A stretch of 13,458 nucleotides of DNA from Oxalobacteraceae bacterium. Its GTDB lineage: Bacteria; Pseudomonadota; Gammaproteobacteria; Burkholderiales; Burkholderiaceae_D. The translations under genes were made by a program, and so were the position numbers. The stretch lies in NCBI GenBank assembly GCA_003537575.1, contig DPRS01000025.1:57410-70867 (forward strand), read 5' to 3'. Positions 1-7,476 of the stretch are shown here, piece after piece. The notes under the pieces are model-generated. The model saw only the letters and a program-made list of their open reading frames with translations. It was not told the DNA's origin and ran no database searches. Within the stretch, counting starts at the first letter, position 1; each line of letters opens with the position of its first letter.

Positions 1-1101
1 CAGGCGACGCCGGCTAAGGCGCCGTCCAGCCTGGAATTCCTGCCCGGCGACGTGACCCGGGTGCAAGCGGGCGAATTACGCCAGGTGCTGCAACTGTCGG
101 GCGCAATCCGCGCCGTCAACCAGGCCCAGGTCAAGGCTAAGGTCGCCGGCGAAGTGCGCGAAGTGCTGGTGCGCGAAGGCGAAACGGTCAAGGCCGGCCA
201 GGTAGTGGCGAAAATCGATGCCAGCGAATACCAGGCGCGGCTGGACCAGGCCCGCGGCAGCCTGCAGGCCGCGCGGGCGCAACTGGCGATCGCCGCCAAG
301 TCACGCGACAACAACCAGGCGCTGGTGGCCAAGGGATTCATTTCGCAAAACGCCTTCGACAATGCCTCCAGCCAGTACGACATCGCCCGCGGCAACGTCG
401 AATCGGCGCAGGGCGCGCTGGACGTGGCGCAAAAAGCCCTGAACGATACCGTGATCCGCGCGCCGATCGCCGGCCTGGTGGCCAGCCGCACGGTGCAGCC
501 GGGGGAAAAGGTTTCGGTCGACTTCCGCCTGCTGGACCTGGTCGATCTGCGCCAGATGGAGCTGGAAGCGGCGGTGCCCACCACCGACATCCTGCAGCTC
601 GCCCCCGGACAGGAAGCCGCGGTCAGGCTGGAAGGCCTGGCCACCCCGCTGGCCGGCCGCATCGTCCGCATCAACCCGGCCACCCAGGCCGGATCGCGTT
701 CGGTGCTGACCTATATCCAGATCGACAACCCGCAAGGCTTGCTCAAGGTCGGCATGTTCGGCCAGGCGCAAGTGACCCTGGCCAGCAAGACCGGTGTGCT
801 CGCCGTGCCGCAAGCCGCCATCCAGGATCAGGCCGGCACGCCGATCGTGTATGCGATCGACAATGGCACGCTGCGGCAGCAGGCGGTCAGGCTCGGCATG
901 CGCGGCCATGACGGCAGCGGCAGCGGCGAGGCGGTGGAAATTCTCGACGGCCTTGCGCCCGGCGCGCTGATCGTCAGGAACAACCTCGGCAAGCTGCCCG
1001 CCGGCGCCAAGGTTCGCCTCGCGCAAGCCGCTCCGGCGGCTTTCCCCGCCCCGCATGCCGTCACCACCGCCGCCAGCGTGGCGCCGGCGGCGGCGCGCTG
1101 A
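1..1101 (+). CDS. RND efflux periplasmic adaptor (membrane fusion protein), 5'-truncated
   Basis: This is the periplasmic adaptor that would link the RND permease encoded next to an outer-membrane channel. The reading frame is open from base 1 with no stop, so the gene starts upstream of the window. The GTG at 52 is an internal codon and not a convincing start. In view are 366 residues. Families of this kind usually run to about 380-420, so roughly the signal peptide or lipobox and a short linker are missing. Domains in order are the first lipoyl half-motif (about 130-230, with the VAGEV and GETVKAGQVVAKID segments), an alpha-helical hairpin (about 236-440), the second lipoyl half (about 445-530, with RAPIAGLV), a beta-barrel domain (about 540-790), and a membrane-proximal domain with an Ala/Pro-rich tail. 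It lies 23 bp before the permease gene, so the two are almost certainly co-transcribed. Family assignment is firm; the substrate is unknown. Confidence 0.93.
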   Translation, partial: QATPAKAPSSLEFLPGDVTRVQAGELRQVLQLSGAIRAVNQAQVKAKVAGEVREVLVREGETVKAGQVVAKIDASEYQARLDQARGSLQAARAQLAIAAKSRDNNQALVAKGFISQNAFDNASSQYDIARGNVESAQGALDVAQKALNDTVIRAPIAGLVASRTVQPGEKVSVDFRLLDLVDLRQMELEAAVPTTDILQLAPGQEAAVRLEGLATPLAGRIVRINPATQAGSRSVLTYIQIDNPQGLLKVGMFGQAQVTLASKTGVLAVPQAAIQDQAGTPIVYAIDNGTLRQQAVRLGMRGHDGSGSGEAVEILDGLAPGALIVRNNLGKLPAGAKVRLAQAAPAAFPAPHAVTTAASVAPAAAR

Positions 1102-1124
1102 CTTCAATGAAAGCCTGAACCGCC

Positions 1125-4100
1125 ATGTGGTTTACCCGCATCAGCATCGGCAACCCGGTCCTGGCCACCATGATGATGATGGCCTTCGTGGTGCTCGGAC
1201 TGTTTTCCTACCACCGCCTGCCGGTGGACCAGTTCCCGGACGTCACCTTCCCGGTGGTGGTGGTGCAAACCGATTATCCGGGCGCATCCCCCGAGACGGT
1301 GGAGTCGGACGTCACGCGCAAGGTGGAAGAAGCGGTCAACACCATCAACGGCATCAACAACCTGACCTCGCGCTCCTACGAGGGAGCGTCGGTGGTCATC
1401 ATCGAATTCGTGCTGACGGTCGATCCGGCGCAGGCCGCGCAGGATGTGCGCGAAAAGGTGGCACTGGTGAAGGCGGCGTTCCGCGACGAGGTCGAGGAAC
1501 CGCGCGTGACGCGCTTCGACCCGGCCGACCGGCCAATATATTCGGTGTCGGTGGCCAACGACGCCAGCGCCAGCCCGCGCAGCATGCGCGAGCTGACCGT
1601 GATCGCCGACCAGGTGGTCAAGAAGCGCCTGGAAAACGTCCGCGGCGTCGGCTCGGTGACGCTGGTCGGCGGCGTCATGCGCGAAATTAACATCTACATC
1701 AAGCCGACCGAAATGGAAGCGCTCGGCATCGGCGTCGACCAGGTGATCCAGGCGCTGCGCAATGAGAACCAGGAATTGCCGGCCGGCGCGGTGCGCACGC
1801 TGACCAATGAAAACGTCGTGCAGATCCAGGGCAGGATCAGGAATCCGGCCGACTTCAACCGGCTGATCGTCGCCCGCCGCGGCGGCCAGCCGGTGCTGCT
1901 GTCGCAGATCGCCTCCGTGGTCGACGGCCAGCAGGAACAGGAAAGCCTGGCGCTGTATAACGGCCAGCGCACGCTGGCGCTCGACATCCTCAAGGCGCAG
2001 GGGCAAAACACCATCGAGGTCGCAGATGGTTTGAGCGCTGCGCTGAAGGAACTGGAACCGACCCTCAAGGCGCTCCATCCCGGCGTCAAGCTCGAGGTCA
2101 TCAAGGATAGCTCGCGGCAGATCCGCGTCGGCGTGGAAAACGTCCGCAAAACCCTGCTCGAAGGCGCGGCGCTGACCATCCTGATCGTGTTCCTGTTCCT
2201 GAATTCCTGGCGCTCGACCGTGATCACCGGCCTGACGCTGCCGGTGGCGCTGATCGGCACCTTTCTATTCATGTACATGTTCGGCTTCACCATCAACATG
2301 ATCACCCTGATGGCGCTGTCCCTGTGCGTGGGTCTCTTGATCGACGACGCCATCGTGGTGCGCGAAAACATCGTGCGGCACGCCGGCATGAAGGTCAACG
2401 GCCGCTACAAGAGCCACCGCACCGCCGCCCTGGAGGGCACGGCGGAAATCGGCCTGGCGGTGCTGGCCACCACCTTCTCGATCGTCGCGGTGTTCCTGCC
2501 GGTCGGCTTCATGGGCGGCATCATCGGCCGCTTCTTCCACCAGTTCGGCATCACCGTCACTGCCGCCGTGCTGATCTCGATGTTCGTCTCCTTCACGCTG
2601 GACCCGATGCTTTCCTCGATCTGGCCGGATCCCGCAGTGCACGGCAGCCAGCGCCGGGGCGAGCGCCGCGGCTGGTATGCCAACTCCATCGGCCGGGTGC
2701 TGGAGCAGTTCGAGCGCCTGGTGCAATGGCTGTCGGCTACTTACCAGGTCTTGCTGAAATGGTCCCTCAGGCATCGCAAGGCAACCCTGGCGATCGCCGT
2801 CGCCACCTTCTTCGGCGGCTTCCTGATCCCTGCCACCGGACTGATCGGCTCGGAATTCGTGCCGCAGGCGGATTATTCGGAAACCGGCGTGACTTTCCAT
2901 ACCCCGGTCGGTTCCTCGCTGGAGTTCACCGAAAGCAAGGCGCGCCAGGTCGAGGCGGTCCTGCGCGAATTCCCCGAAGTGCGCGACTTGTATACCACCG
3001 TGAATACCGGCAGCTCTCAAGGGAAGAATTACGCCACCGTATTCGTGCGGCTGACGCCGCGCAGCGAGCGCAGCCGCAGCGCGATCCAGATGGCCGCGCC
3101 CCTGCGCGAGCGGCTCTCCCAGGTGGCAGGCATCACCGTCACGCATATCGGCACGCTGGACGGCGTCGGCGGCGACAACAAGCAGATGCGCCTGTCCATC
3201 CTTGGTTCCGACCTGACGCAGCTGGCGCGCCTGTCGGAGCAGGTGCAGAAAAAGATGCAGGCGATCCCCGGCGTGGTCGATCTCGATTCGAGCCTGAAAG
3301 CGCAAAAACCGACCATCTCGGTGGTTCCCCGGCGCGAAATCGGCGCCGATCTGGGCGTCGGCGTGGCGCAGATCGGCGCGGCATTGCGGCCGCTGCTGGC
3401 GGGCGAAGCGGCCAGCAGCTGGCGCGCGCCGGACGAAGAGAATTACGACGTCAACGTGCGCCTCGCGCCCGCCGAGCGCCAAGGCATCGACGACCTGTCG
3501 CGCCTGATGCTGAGCAGCTCGCAAACCAACGCCGACGGCACGCCGAAAATGGTGCCGCTGCGTCAGGTGGCGGACATTACGCCCGCGCTGGGCGCCAACC
3601 AGATCAACCGGCGCGACCTGAATCGCGAAGTCGAGCTGTCGGCCAACGTGGTCGGCCGCTCCGCCGGCCAGGCCAGCGCCGACGTGAAAGCAGCGCTGGA
3701 CAGCCTGGCATGGCCGCCCGGCTACCGCTACCAGATCGGCGGCGCCACCAAGAGCATGCAGGAATCCTTCGGCTACGCGCTGGCCGCCCTGCTGCTGGCG
3801 GTGATCTTCATTTACATGATCCTGGCCTCGCAGTTCGCCAGCTTCCTGCAGCCGGTGGCCATCATGTCCTCGCTGCCGCTGACCCTGATCGGCGTATTCC
3901 TGGCGCTGATGCTGTTCCGCTCGACGCTGAACATGTTTTCCATCATCGGTTTCATCATGCTGATGGGACTGGTGACCAAGAATGCCATCCTGCTGGTCGA
4001 TTTCGCCAACCAGGCCCGCAAGCAGGGCATGGAGCGCGGCGCCGCGCTGCTGGAAGCCGCCCATGTGCGCCTGCGGCCGATCCTGATGACTACGCTGGCG

Positions 4101-4346
4101 ATGGTGTTCGGCATGGTGCCGCTGGCTTTCGGCATGGCCGAAGGTTCCGAGCAGCGCGCGCCGATGGGCCAGGCGGTTATCGGCGGCATCATCACGTCCT
4201 CGCTGCTGACTTTGGTGGTGGTGCCGGTGATTTATACTTACCTGGATGACTTCGCCGTCTGGGCCAGGGCCAGGCTGGGGGTGCGCCAGAATGCCGGAGC
4301 CAGCGTGCAAACCGTGCCGCAATCGCGCCATGAGGACCCCATTTGA
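1125..4346 (+). CDS. RND efflux permease, HAE1 family (pump 1)
   Basis: This is an inner-membrane proton-driven RND exporter of 1073 residues, in the usual size range of the family. The start is the ATG at 1125, which gives the typical N-terminal amphipathic helix plus the first membrane segment (residues 1-30, TRISIGNPVLATMM). The ribosome site is weak. Proton-relay residues are visible: Asp407 and Asp408 in LLIDDAIVV (TM4), Lys952 in VTKNAILLVDF (TM10) and an Arg near 982 in VRLRPILM. Two large periplasmic loops follow TM1 and TM7, the second beginning at about residue 590 with EFVPQADYSE. Compared with AcrB, the loop after TM4 has an insertion (VRENIVRHAGMKVNGRYKSH). The AcrB drug-pocket signature GFGFAGRGQN is absent; at the matching place is VNTGSSQGKNYATV (626-639). 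It forms an operon with the preceding adaptor. No dedicated channel gene follows immediately; the TolC gene three places downstream is a candidate partner. The substrate cannot be deduced. Confidence 0.95.
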   Translation: MWFTRISIGNPVLATMMMMAFVVLGLFSYHRLPVDQFPDVTFPVVVVQTDYPGASPETVESDVTRKVEEAVNTINGINNLTSRSYEGASVVIIEFVLTVDPAQAAQDVREKVALVKAAFRDEVEEPRVTRFDPADRPIYSVSVANDASASPRSMRELTVIADQVVKKRLENVRGVGSVTLVGGVMREINIYIKPTEMEALGIGVDQVIQALRNENQELPAGAVRTLTNENVVQIQGRIRNPADFNRLIVARRGGQPVLLSQIASVVDGQQEQESLALYNGQRTLALDILKAQGQNTIEVADGLSAALKELEPTLKALHPGVKLEVIKDSSRQIRVGVENVRKTLLEGAALTILIVFLFLNSWRSTVITGLTLPVALIGTFLFMYMFGFTINMITLMALSLCVGLLIDDAIVVRENIVRHAGMKVNGRYKSHRTAALEGTAEIGLAVLATTFSIVAVFLPVGFMGGIIGRFFHQFGITVTAAVLISMFVSFTLDPMLSSIWPDPAVHGSQRRGERRGWYANSIGRVLEQFERLVQWLSATYQVLLKWSLRHRKATLAIAVATFFGGFLIPATGLIGSEFVPQADYSETGVTFHTPVGSSLEFTESKARQVEAVLREFPEVRDLYTTVNTGSSQGKNYATVFVRLTPRSERSRSAIQMAAPLRERLSQVAGITVTHIGTLDGVGGDNKQMRLSILGSDLTQLARLSEQVQKKMQAIPGVVDLDSSLKAQKPTISVVPRREIGADLGVGVAQIGAALRPLLAGEAASSWRAPDEENYDVNVRLAPAERQGIDDLSRLMLSSSQTNADGTPKMVPLRQVADITPALGANQINRRDLNREVELSANVVGRSAGQASADVKAALDSLAWPPGYRYQIGGATKSMQESFGYALAALLLAVIFIYMILASQFASFLQPVAIMSSLPLTLIGVFLALMLFRSTLNMFSIIGFIMLMGLVTKNAILLVDFANQARKQGMERGAALLEAAHVRLRPILMTTLAMVFGMVPLAFGMAEGSEQRAPMGQAVIGGIITSSLLTLVVVPVIYTYLDDFAVWARARLGVRQNAGASVQTVPQSRHEDPI

Positions 4347-4354
4347 TAAAATGA

Positions 4355-4374
4355 GGTGCTTTTCAGCAAGCACC
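4355..4374 (+). terminator. Hairpin between pump 1 and methyltransferase gene, possible terminator
   Basis: A perfect 7-bp stem (GGTGCTT at 4355-4361 pairing with AAGCACC at 4368-4374) with a 6-nt loop lies 8 bases after the permease stop codon. It is followed by a pyrimidine-rich stretch (4375-4388) that is broken by C and A residues and is not a clean T-run. It could be a weak intrinsic terminator for the pump operon or a leader structure for the next gene. A TAAAAT hexamer at 4347-4352, partly overlapping the permease stop, resembles a -10 box for the downstream genes, but I see no good -35 at the right distance. Confidence 0.4.
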
Positions 4375-4404
4375 CCTTTCATTTCTTTGCAGTGAGCCAA
4401 TACC

Positions 4405-5070
4405 ATGAACATTGAACAAGCCCGCTTTAACATGATCGAACAGCAGATCCGCCCCTGGGATGTGCTGGACCAGGAAGTTCTCGATTTACTGCAGGTCGCC
4501 AAGCGCGAAAATTTCGTCCCGGCAGAGCACCGCAATCTGGCGTTCATGGATACCGAAATCCCCCTGCCGTGCGGGCAAAACATGTTCACGCCCAAGCTGG
4601 AAGCGCGCATCCTGCAGGAAGTCGCGCCAAAAAAGCATGAAAACGTGCTCGAAATCGGCGCCGGCTCCGGCTACATGGCGGCACTGCTGGCGCACAAGTC
4701 GCGCCACGTCACCAGCGTCGAGATCGAGCCGGAACTGAAGGCGCTGGCGGAAAAGAACCTGGCCGCCAACGGCATCGCCAATGTCAAGGTCGAGCTGGGC
4801 GACGGCGCCCGCGGCTGGGCCGGCGCCGGCAGCGAGAGCGCGCCCTACGACGTGATCGTGATTTCCGGCGGACTGCCGGTATTGCCTGAAGCCTTCCTGC
4901 AGCAGGTCAAGATCGGCGGCCGCATCCTGGCCATCGTCGGCGCAGCGCCGGTCATGTCGGCAGAACTGGTGACGCGCGTTTCCGACACGGCCTACAACAC
5001 CGTCAAGCTGTTCGAAACCAGCGTCAAGCTGCTGAAGAACGCGGCCGCGCCTTCCCAATTCCGCTTCTAG
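4405..5070 (+). CDS. SAM-dependent methyltransferase, protein-L-isoaspartate O-methyltransferase (PCMT) family
   Basis: This is a 221-residue cytoplasmic class I SAM-dependent methyltransferase, about the normal length of the Pcm family. The start at 4405 gives the family-like opening NIEQARFNMIEQQIRPW. No strong ribosome site is visible. The SAM-binding motif I is VLEIGAGSGY (81-90), followed by the acidic ribose-binding residue in VEIE (Glu106) and the post-motif GDGARGW (about 132-138). Canonical Pcm repairs isoaspartyl residues and has a GQTISQP-like substrate loop just before motif I. Here the matching segment is GQNMFTP (57-63): Gly-Gln and Pro are kept, but the Thr-Ile-Ser core is replaced. 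The C-terminal end (LFETSVKLLKN) also differs from the usual VRFVPL-type ending. Family membership is clear, but the repair activity is uncertain. It starts the run methyltransferase-rhodanese-TolC; its stop codon contributes the A and G of the next gene's ribosome site. Confidence 0.9.
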   Translation: MNIEQARFNMIEQQIRPWDVLDQEVLDLLQVAKRENFVPAEHRNLAFMDTEIPLPCGQNMFTPKLEARILQEVAPKKHENVLEIGAGSGYMAALLAHKSRHVTSVEIEPELKALAEKNLAANGIANVKVELGDGARGWAGAGSESAPYDVIVISGGLPVLPEAFLQQVKIGGRILAIVGAAPVMSAELVTRVSDTAYNTVKLFETSVKLLKNAAAPSQFRF

Positions 5071-5080
5071 GACAGACGGC

Positions 5081-5404
5081 ATGCAGCATCTCACCGCTCC
5101 CGAACTGGCTGCCTGGCTGGCGGACGCCTCGCGCGAGGCGCCGCTGCTGCTGGACGTGCGCGAACCGAACGAGTTCGCCTATTGCAGCATTTCGGGCGCG
5201 GTGCCGATGCCGATGCAAACCGTGCCGGCACGAATGGGGGAGCTGGACGAAGAGGCGACCATCGTCTGCATCTGCCACCACGGCATGCGCAGCATGCAGG
5301 TCGCGCGCTTCCTCGAACAGCATGGCTATGCCGACGTCATCAACCTGACCGGCGGCGTCCATGCCTGGGCGCAGCAGGTCGACCCCGATATGCCCACGTA
5401 TTAA
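5081..5404 (+). CDS. Single-domain rhodanese-like sulfurtransferase
   Basis: This is a 107-residue protein consisting of one rhodanese domain, probably cytoplasmic because no signal peptide is visible. The family transfers sulfane sulfur through a persulfide on an active-site cysteine. That cysteine is Cys65 in the loop CHHGMRS (65-71), which has the expected Cys followed by five residues and Arg/Ser. Other conserved features are LLLDVREPNEF (22-32), which is the CH2A-like motif with Asp25 and Arg27, SGA (38-40), and NLTGGVHAW near the end (88-96). The start at 5081 is supported by AGGAC (5069-5073), which overlaps the stop codon of the methyltransferase gene, so translation of the two is probably coupled. 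It ends 25 bp before the TolC gene. The sulfur acceptor is unknown, and nothing in the sequence ties it functionally to efflux. Confidence 0.93.
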   Translation: MQHLTAPELAAWLADASREAPLLLDVREPNEFAYCSISGAVPMPMQTVPARMGELDEEATIVCICHHGMRSMQVARFLEQHGYADVINLTGGVHAWAQQVDPDMPTY

Positions 5405-5418
5405 CCCGGATAGTCCGA

Positions 5419-5424
5419 CGGAGA
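5419..5424 (+). promoter_or_regulatory. Ribosome binding site that fixes the TolC start
   Basis: CGGAGA, containing GGAG at 5420-5423, ends six bases before the ATG at 5430. It selects this ATG over the in-frame upstream ATG at 5361, which lies inside the rhodanese gene and would place 23 non-signal residues ahead of the signal peptide. Confidence 0.75.
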
Positions 5425-5429
5425 ATGGA

Positions 5430-6719
5430 ATGCGCCCACCCCTGATCGCCACGCTGCTTGCCGGCAGTTTCCTGTCATTGAACGCCCATGCGCTGGACCT
5501 GCTGCAGGTATACCAGCAGGCGCTGGCCAATGACCCGGCCTATGCCAGCGCGCGAGCCTCGCTGGCCGCCGGCCAGGAAAAGTCCCCCCAGGGACTTTCA
5601 GGGCTGCTGCCGCAAGTGGTGGCATCCGGCGCGCGCTCGCGTATCGAGGTGTCGCCGTCCGCCAGCATCTACAACAAGAATTACGGCGTGTCGCTGTCGC
5701 AGCCGCTGTTCAACTGGGCCAGCTGGAAGCAGTACCAGCAGGGCAAACTCGCCAGCGCGGCCAGCGAGGCGCAATTCGCCCAGGCGCAGCAGGACCTGAT
5801 CGTGCGCGTCTCGCAAGCCTATTTCGACGTGCTGGCGGCGCAGGATACCCTGGCCTCGCTGCAGGCGCAAAAAACCGCCATCACCGAGCAGCTGGCCTCG
5901 GCCAAGCGTAATTTCGAGGTCGGCACCGCCACCATCACCGACACCCATGAGGCGCAGGCGCGCTACGACCTGGCCATCGCCCAGGAATTCGCCGCGCAAA
6001 ACGACCTCGACATCAAGCGCAACGCGCTGCAACAGATCATCGGCAAGCCTGCTGGAGAACTGGCTGGGCTGCGTCCGGGCGTGCAGATCAATCCCCCGGC
6101 GCCGGCGCAAATCGACAAGTGGGTGGGAAGTGCCGAGGAGCAGAATTTCGGCGTGGTCGGGCAAAAGCTGGCCCTGGAAAGCGCCCGCGAGGAAATCGGC
6201 AGGAATCGCGCCGGGCACATGCCCACCGTCACGCTGACGGCAGGCCGCAACTACAGCGAGCGCGCCACCACCGTCACCAATCCTTCAGGTTTTTCCAACT
6301 CGGCGCAAATCAGCGTCAACATGCCGCTGTTTTCCGGCTTCGGCACCACCAGCCGCGTGCGCGAAGCGATTGCACTGGAAGACAAGGCCAGAAACGACCT
6401 GGAAACCACCCGCCGTGCCGCGGCCCAGGGCGCGCGCCAGGCTTTTCTCGGCGTCAACAGTGGACTGGCCCAAGTGAAGGCGCTGGAAGCGGCGGAACGC
6501 TCGAGTCAGCTGGCGCTGGAGTCGAATCGCCTCGGCTACCAGGTCGGCGTGCGCATCAATATCGACGTGCTCAACGCCCAGCAGCAGCTTTACACCACCC
6601 GCCAGAACCTGGCGAAGGCGCGCTACGACACCATCGTCAACGGGCTGAAGCTGAAATCGGCGGCCGGCACGCTAAAGGAAGAAGACCTGGCAACAGTGAA
6701 TACGCTGCTGCAGCCCTGA
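5430..6719 (+). CDS. tolC: TolC-family outer membrane channel protein
   Basis: This is a trimeric outer-membrane/periplasmic tunnel protein used by tripartite efflux pumps and type I secretion. It has 429 residues from the chosen ATG. The precursor begins with a Sec signal peptide (about residues 1-21, cleavage after AHA), and the mature protein opens LDLLQVYQQALANDPAYASA, a classic TolC N-terminus. Two outer-membrane efflux repeats follow. The first has SLSQPLFNWASWKQYQQGK (about residues 89-107) and the second VNMPLFSGFGTTSRV (about 300-314), and each is followed by a long Ala/Gln-rich helical region. E. coli TolC is longer (about 490), mostly at the C-terminus, but 420-450 residues is common for betaproteobacterial homologues. 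It has no lipobox, unlike the OprM-type channel at the end of the window. It lies downstream of the methyltransferase and rhodanese genes, with short gaps that suggest one transcript. It ends convergent with the TetR gene, 24 bp away. Confidence 0.92.
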   Translation: MRPPLIATLLAGSFLSLNAHALDLLQVYQQALANDPAYASARASLAAGQEKSPQGLSGLLPQVVASGARSRIEVSPSASIYNKNYGVSLSQPLFNWASWKQYQQGKLASAASEAQFAQAQQDLIVRVSQAYFDVLAAQDTLASLQAQKTAITEQLASAKRNFEVGTATITDTHEAQARYDLAIAQEFAAQNDLDIKRNALQQIIGKPAGELAGLRPGVQINPPAPAQIDKWVGSAEEQNFGVVGQKLALESAREEIGRNRAGHMPTVTLTAGRNYSERATTVTNPSGFSNSAQISVNMPLFSGFGTTSRVREAIALEDKARNDLETTRRAAAQGARQAFLGVNSGLAQVKALEAAERSSQLALESNRLGYQVGVRINIDVLNAQQQLYTTRQNLAKARYDTIVNGLKLKSAAGTLKEEDLATVNTLLQP

Positions 6720-6743
6720 TCCATCCCGGGCAAGCGGCGTTCC

Positions 6744-7379
6744 CTACCTGCGCCGCAGCGACGGCGCCTGGCGCAGGCTATCCATGCAGGCATCGACGAA
6801 CCGTTCGGCATCCTGCGCCAGATCGAAGCTTTCCGGCGATATCAGCCAGTTGCTGAGCAGGCCGCGCCAGCTTGCCTGAAACAGGATGGCTGCCAGCCTG
6901 GTATCCAGATCTGCCGGCAACTGACCGCGCGCGATGGCATTTTCCAGGATCCGTTCGATATTGCGCGCCCCGGTGTTCAGCGTTTCCTGCTGCAGCGCGA
7001 CGAAGCCCTGGGTGGCATCGATGTATTCGCAGCGATGGAACAGGATGCCGAATACCTTTCGCGCATGCGGATTGTTCGCGGTTTCGCGGAATACGAACAG
7101 GCAGGTCGCCCGTAACTGCCCCAGGGGGTCATCGCCCTTTCCTTCCGCGCTCTCCCGCACCATTTCCACCATGGGCAAACGCACCCGCTCGCACATGGCG
7201 TCGAACAGTTCCAGCTTGTTCTTGAAGTGCCAGTAAATCGCGCCGCGAGTAACGTGCGCCGCTTCGGCGATATCCGCCAGCGAGGTGCGTGCCACGCCCT
7301 GCCGGTGGAATACATCTTCGGCCGCATCGAGAATCCGGTTACGCGTTTCCTGCGCTTCTTCCTTGGTTGCTCTTGCCAT
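6744..7379 (-). CDS. acrR: AcrR-like TetR-family transcriptional repressor
   Basis: This is a predicted DNA-binding repressor of the divergent efflux operon, 211 residues. The start is the ATG at 7379 (complement), giving MARATKEEAQETRNRILDAA, which matches the start of E. coli AcrR closely. The frame stays open up to 7493, but the extra 38 residues are unlike the family and would be read from the promoter region. The N-terminal helix-turn-helix spans about residues 33-52, and its recognition helix VTRGAIYWHFK (43-53) is identical to that of AcrR as I recall it. The turn residue before it is His42 where AcrR has Gly. The C-terminal ligand-binding domain keeps AcrR-like segments (GILFHRCEYI, about residues 104-113; NWLISPESFDL, near 182-192). 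The length matches AcrR (215). The gene is convergent with tolC and divergent from the adaptor, the usual arrangement for local repressors of AcrAB/MexAB-type pumps. Which ligands relieve repression cannot be read. Confidence 0.92.
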   Translation of the reverse strand: MARATKEEAQETRNRILDAAEDVFHRQGVARTSLADIAEAAHVTRGAIYWHFKNKLELFDAMCERVRLPMVEMVRESAEGKGDDPLGQLRATCLFVFRETANNPHARKVFGILFHRCEYIDATQGFVALQQETLNTGARNIERILENAIARGQLPADLDTRLAAILFQASWRGLLSNWLISPESFDLAQDAERFVDACMDSLRQAPSLRRR

Positions 7380-7443
7380 ATCGATTGTCTGTCCGGTACC
7401 CCTAACATGCGCCATTGGATCGCTTACAACACCGGCGGGGGAA

Positions 7444-7476
7444 ATATACATACACATATGAATGTAAATATATAAT
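7444..7476. promoter_or_regulatory. AcrR-like palindromic operator with overlapping promoter elements
   Basis: This lies in the 208-bp divergent region between the repressor and the adaptor. A 30-bp imperfect palindrome at 7444-7473 (10 of 15 base pairs symmetric) is A/T-rich inside GC-rich DNA. Its core 7447-7470 matches 19 of 24 positions of the E. coli acrR-acrA operator as I remember it: TACATACA (7447-7454) and TGAATGTA (7459-7466) are identical. A perfect -10 hexamer TATAAT at 7471-7476 reads toward the pump genes and overlaps the palindrome end; no good -35 is seen 16-18 bp upstream. The minus strand has possible elements for the repressor gene in the same place, so a bound repressor could shut off both directions. 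The operator call combines sequence with remembered knowledge; the exact promoter is inferred. Confidence 0.7.

Noticed and set aside
2265..4610. Long open frame on the minus strand across the pump 1 permease (781 codons)
   Set aside because: It is antisense to a clear RND gene, encodes a His/Arg/Gln-rich sequence of no recognisable family, and arises from the GC-rich codon pattern of the sense gene.
5361..5429. Upstream in-frame ATG for the TolC gene inside the rhodanese gene
   Set aside because: It would bury the signal peptide behind 23 residues, and the GGAG ribosome site points to the ATG at 5430.
6720..6743. Possible bidirectional terminator between convergent tolC and repressor genes
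   Set aside because: The 24-bp gap holds only a CCCGGG palindrome (6725-6730) with no usable stem or T-tract.
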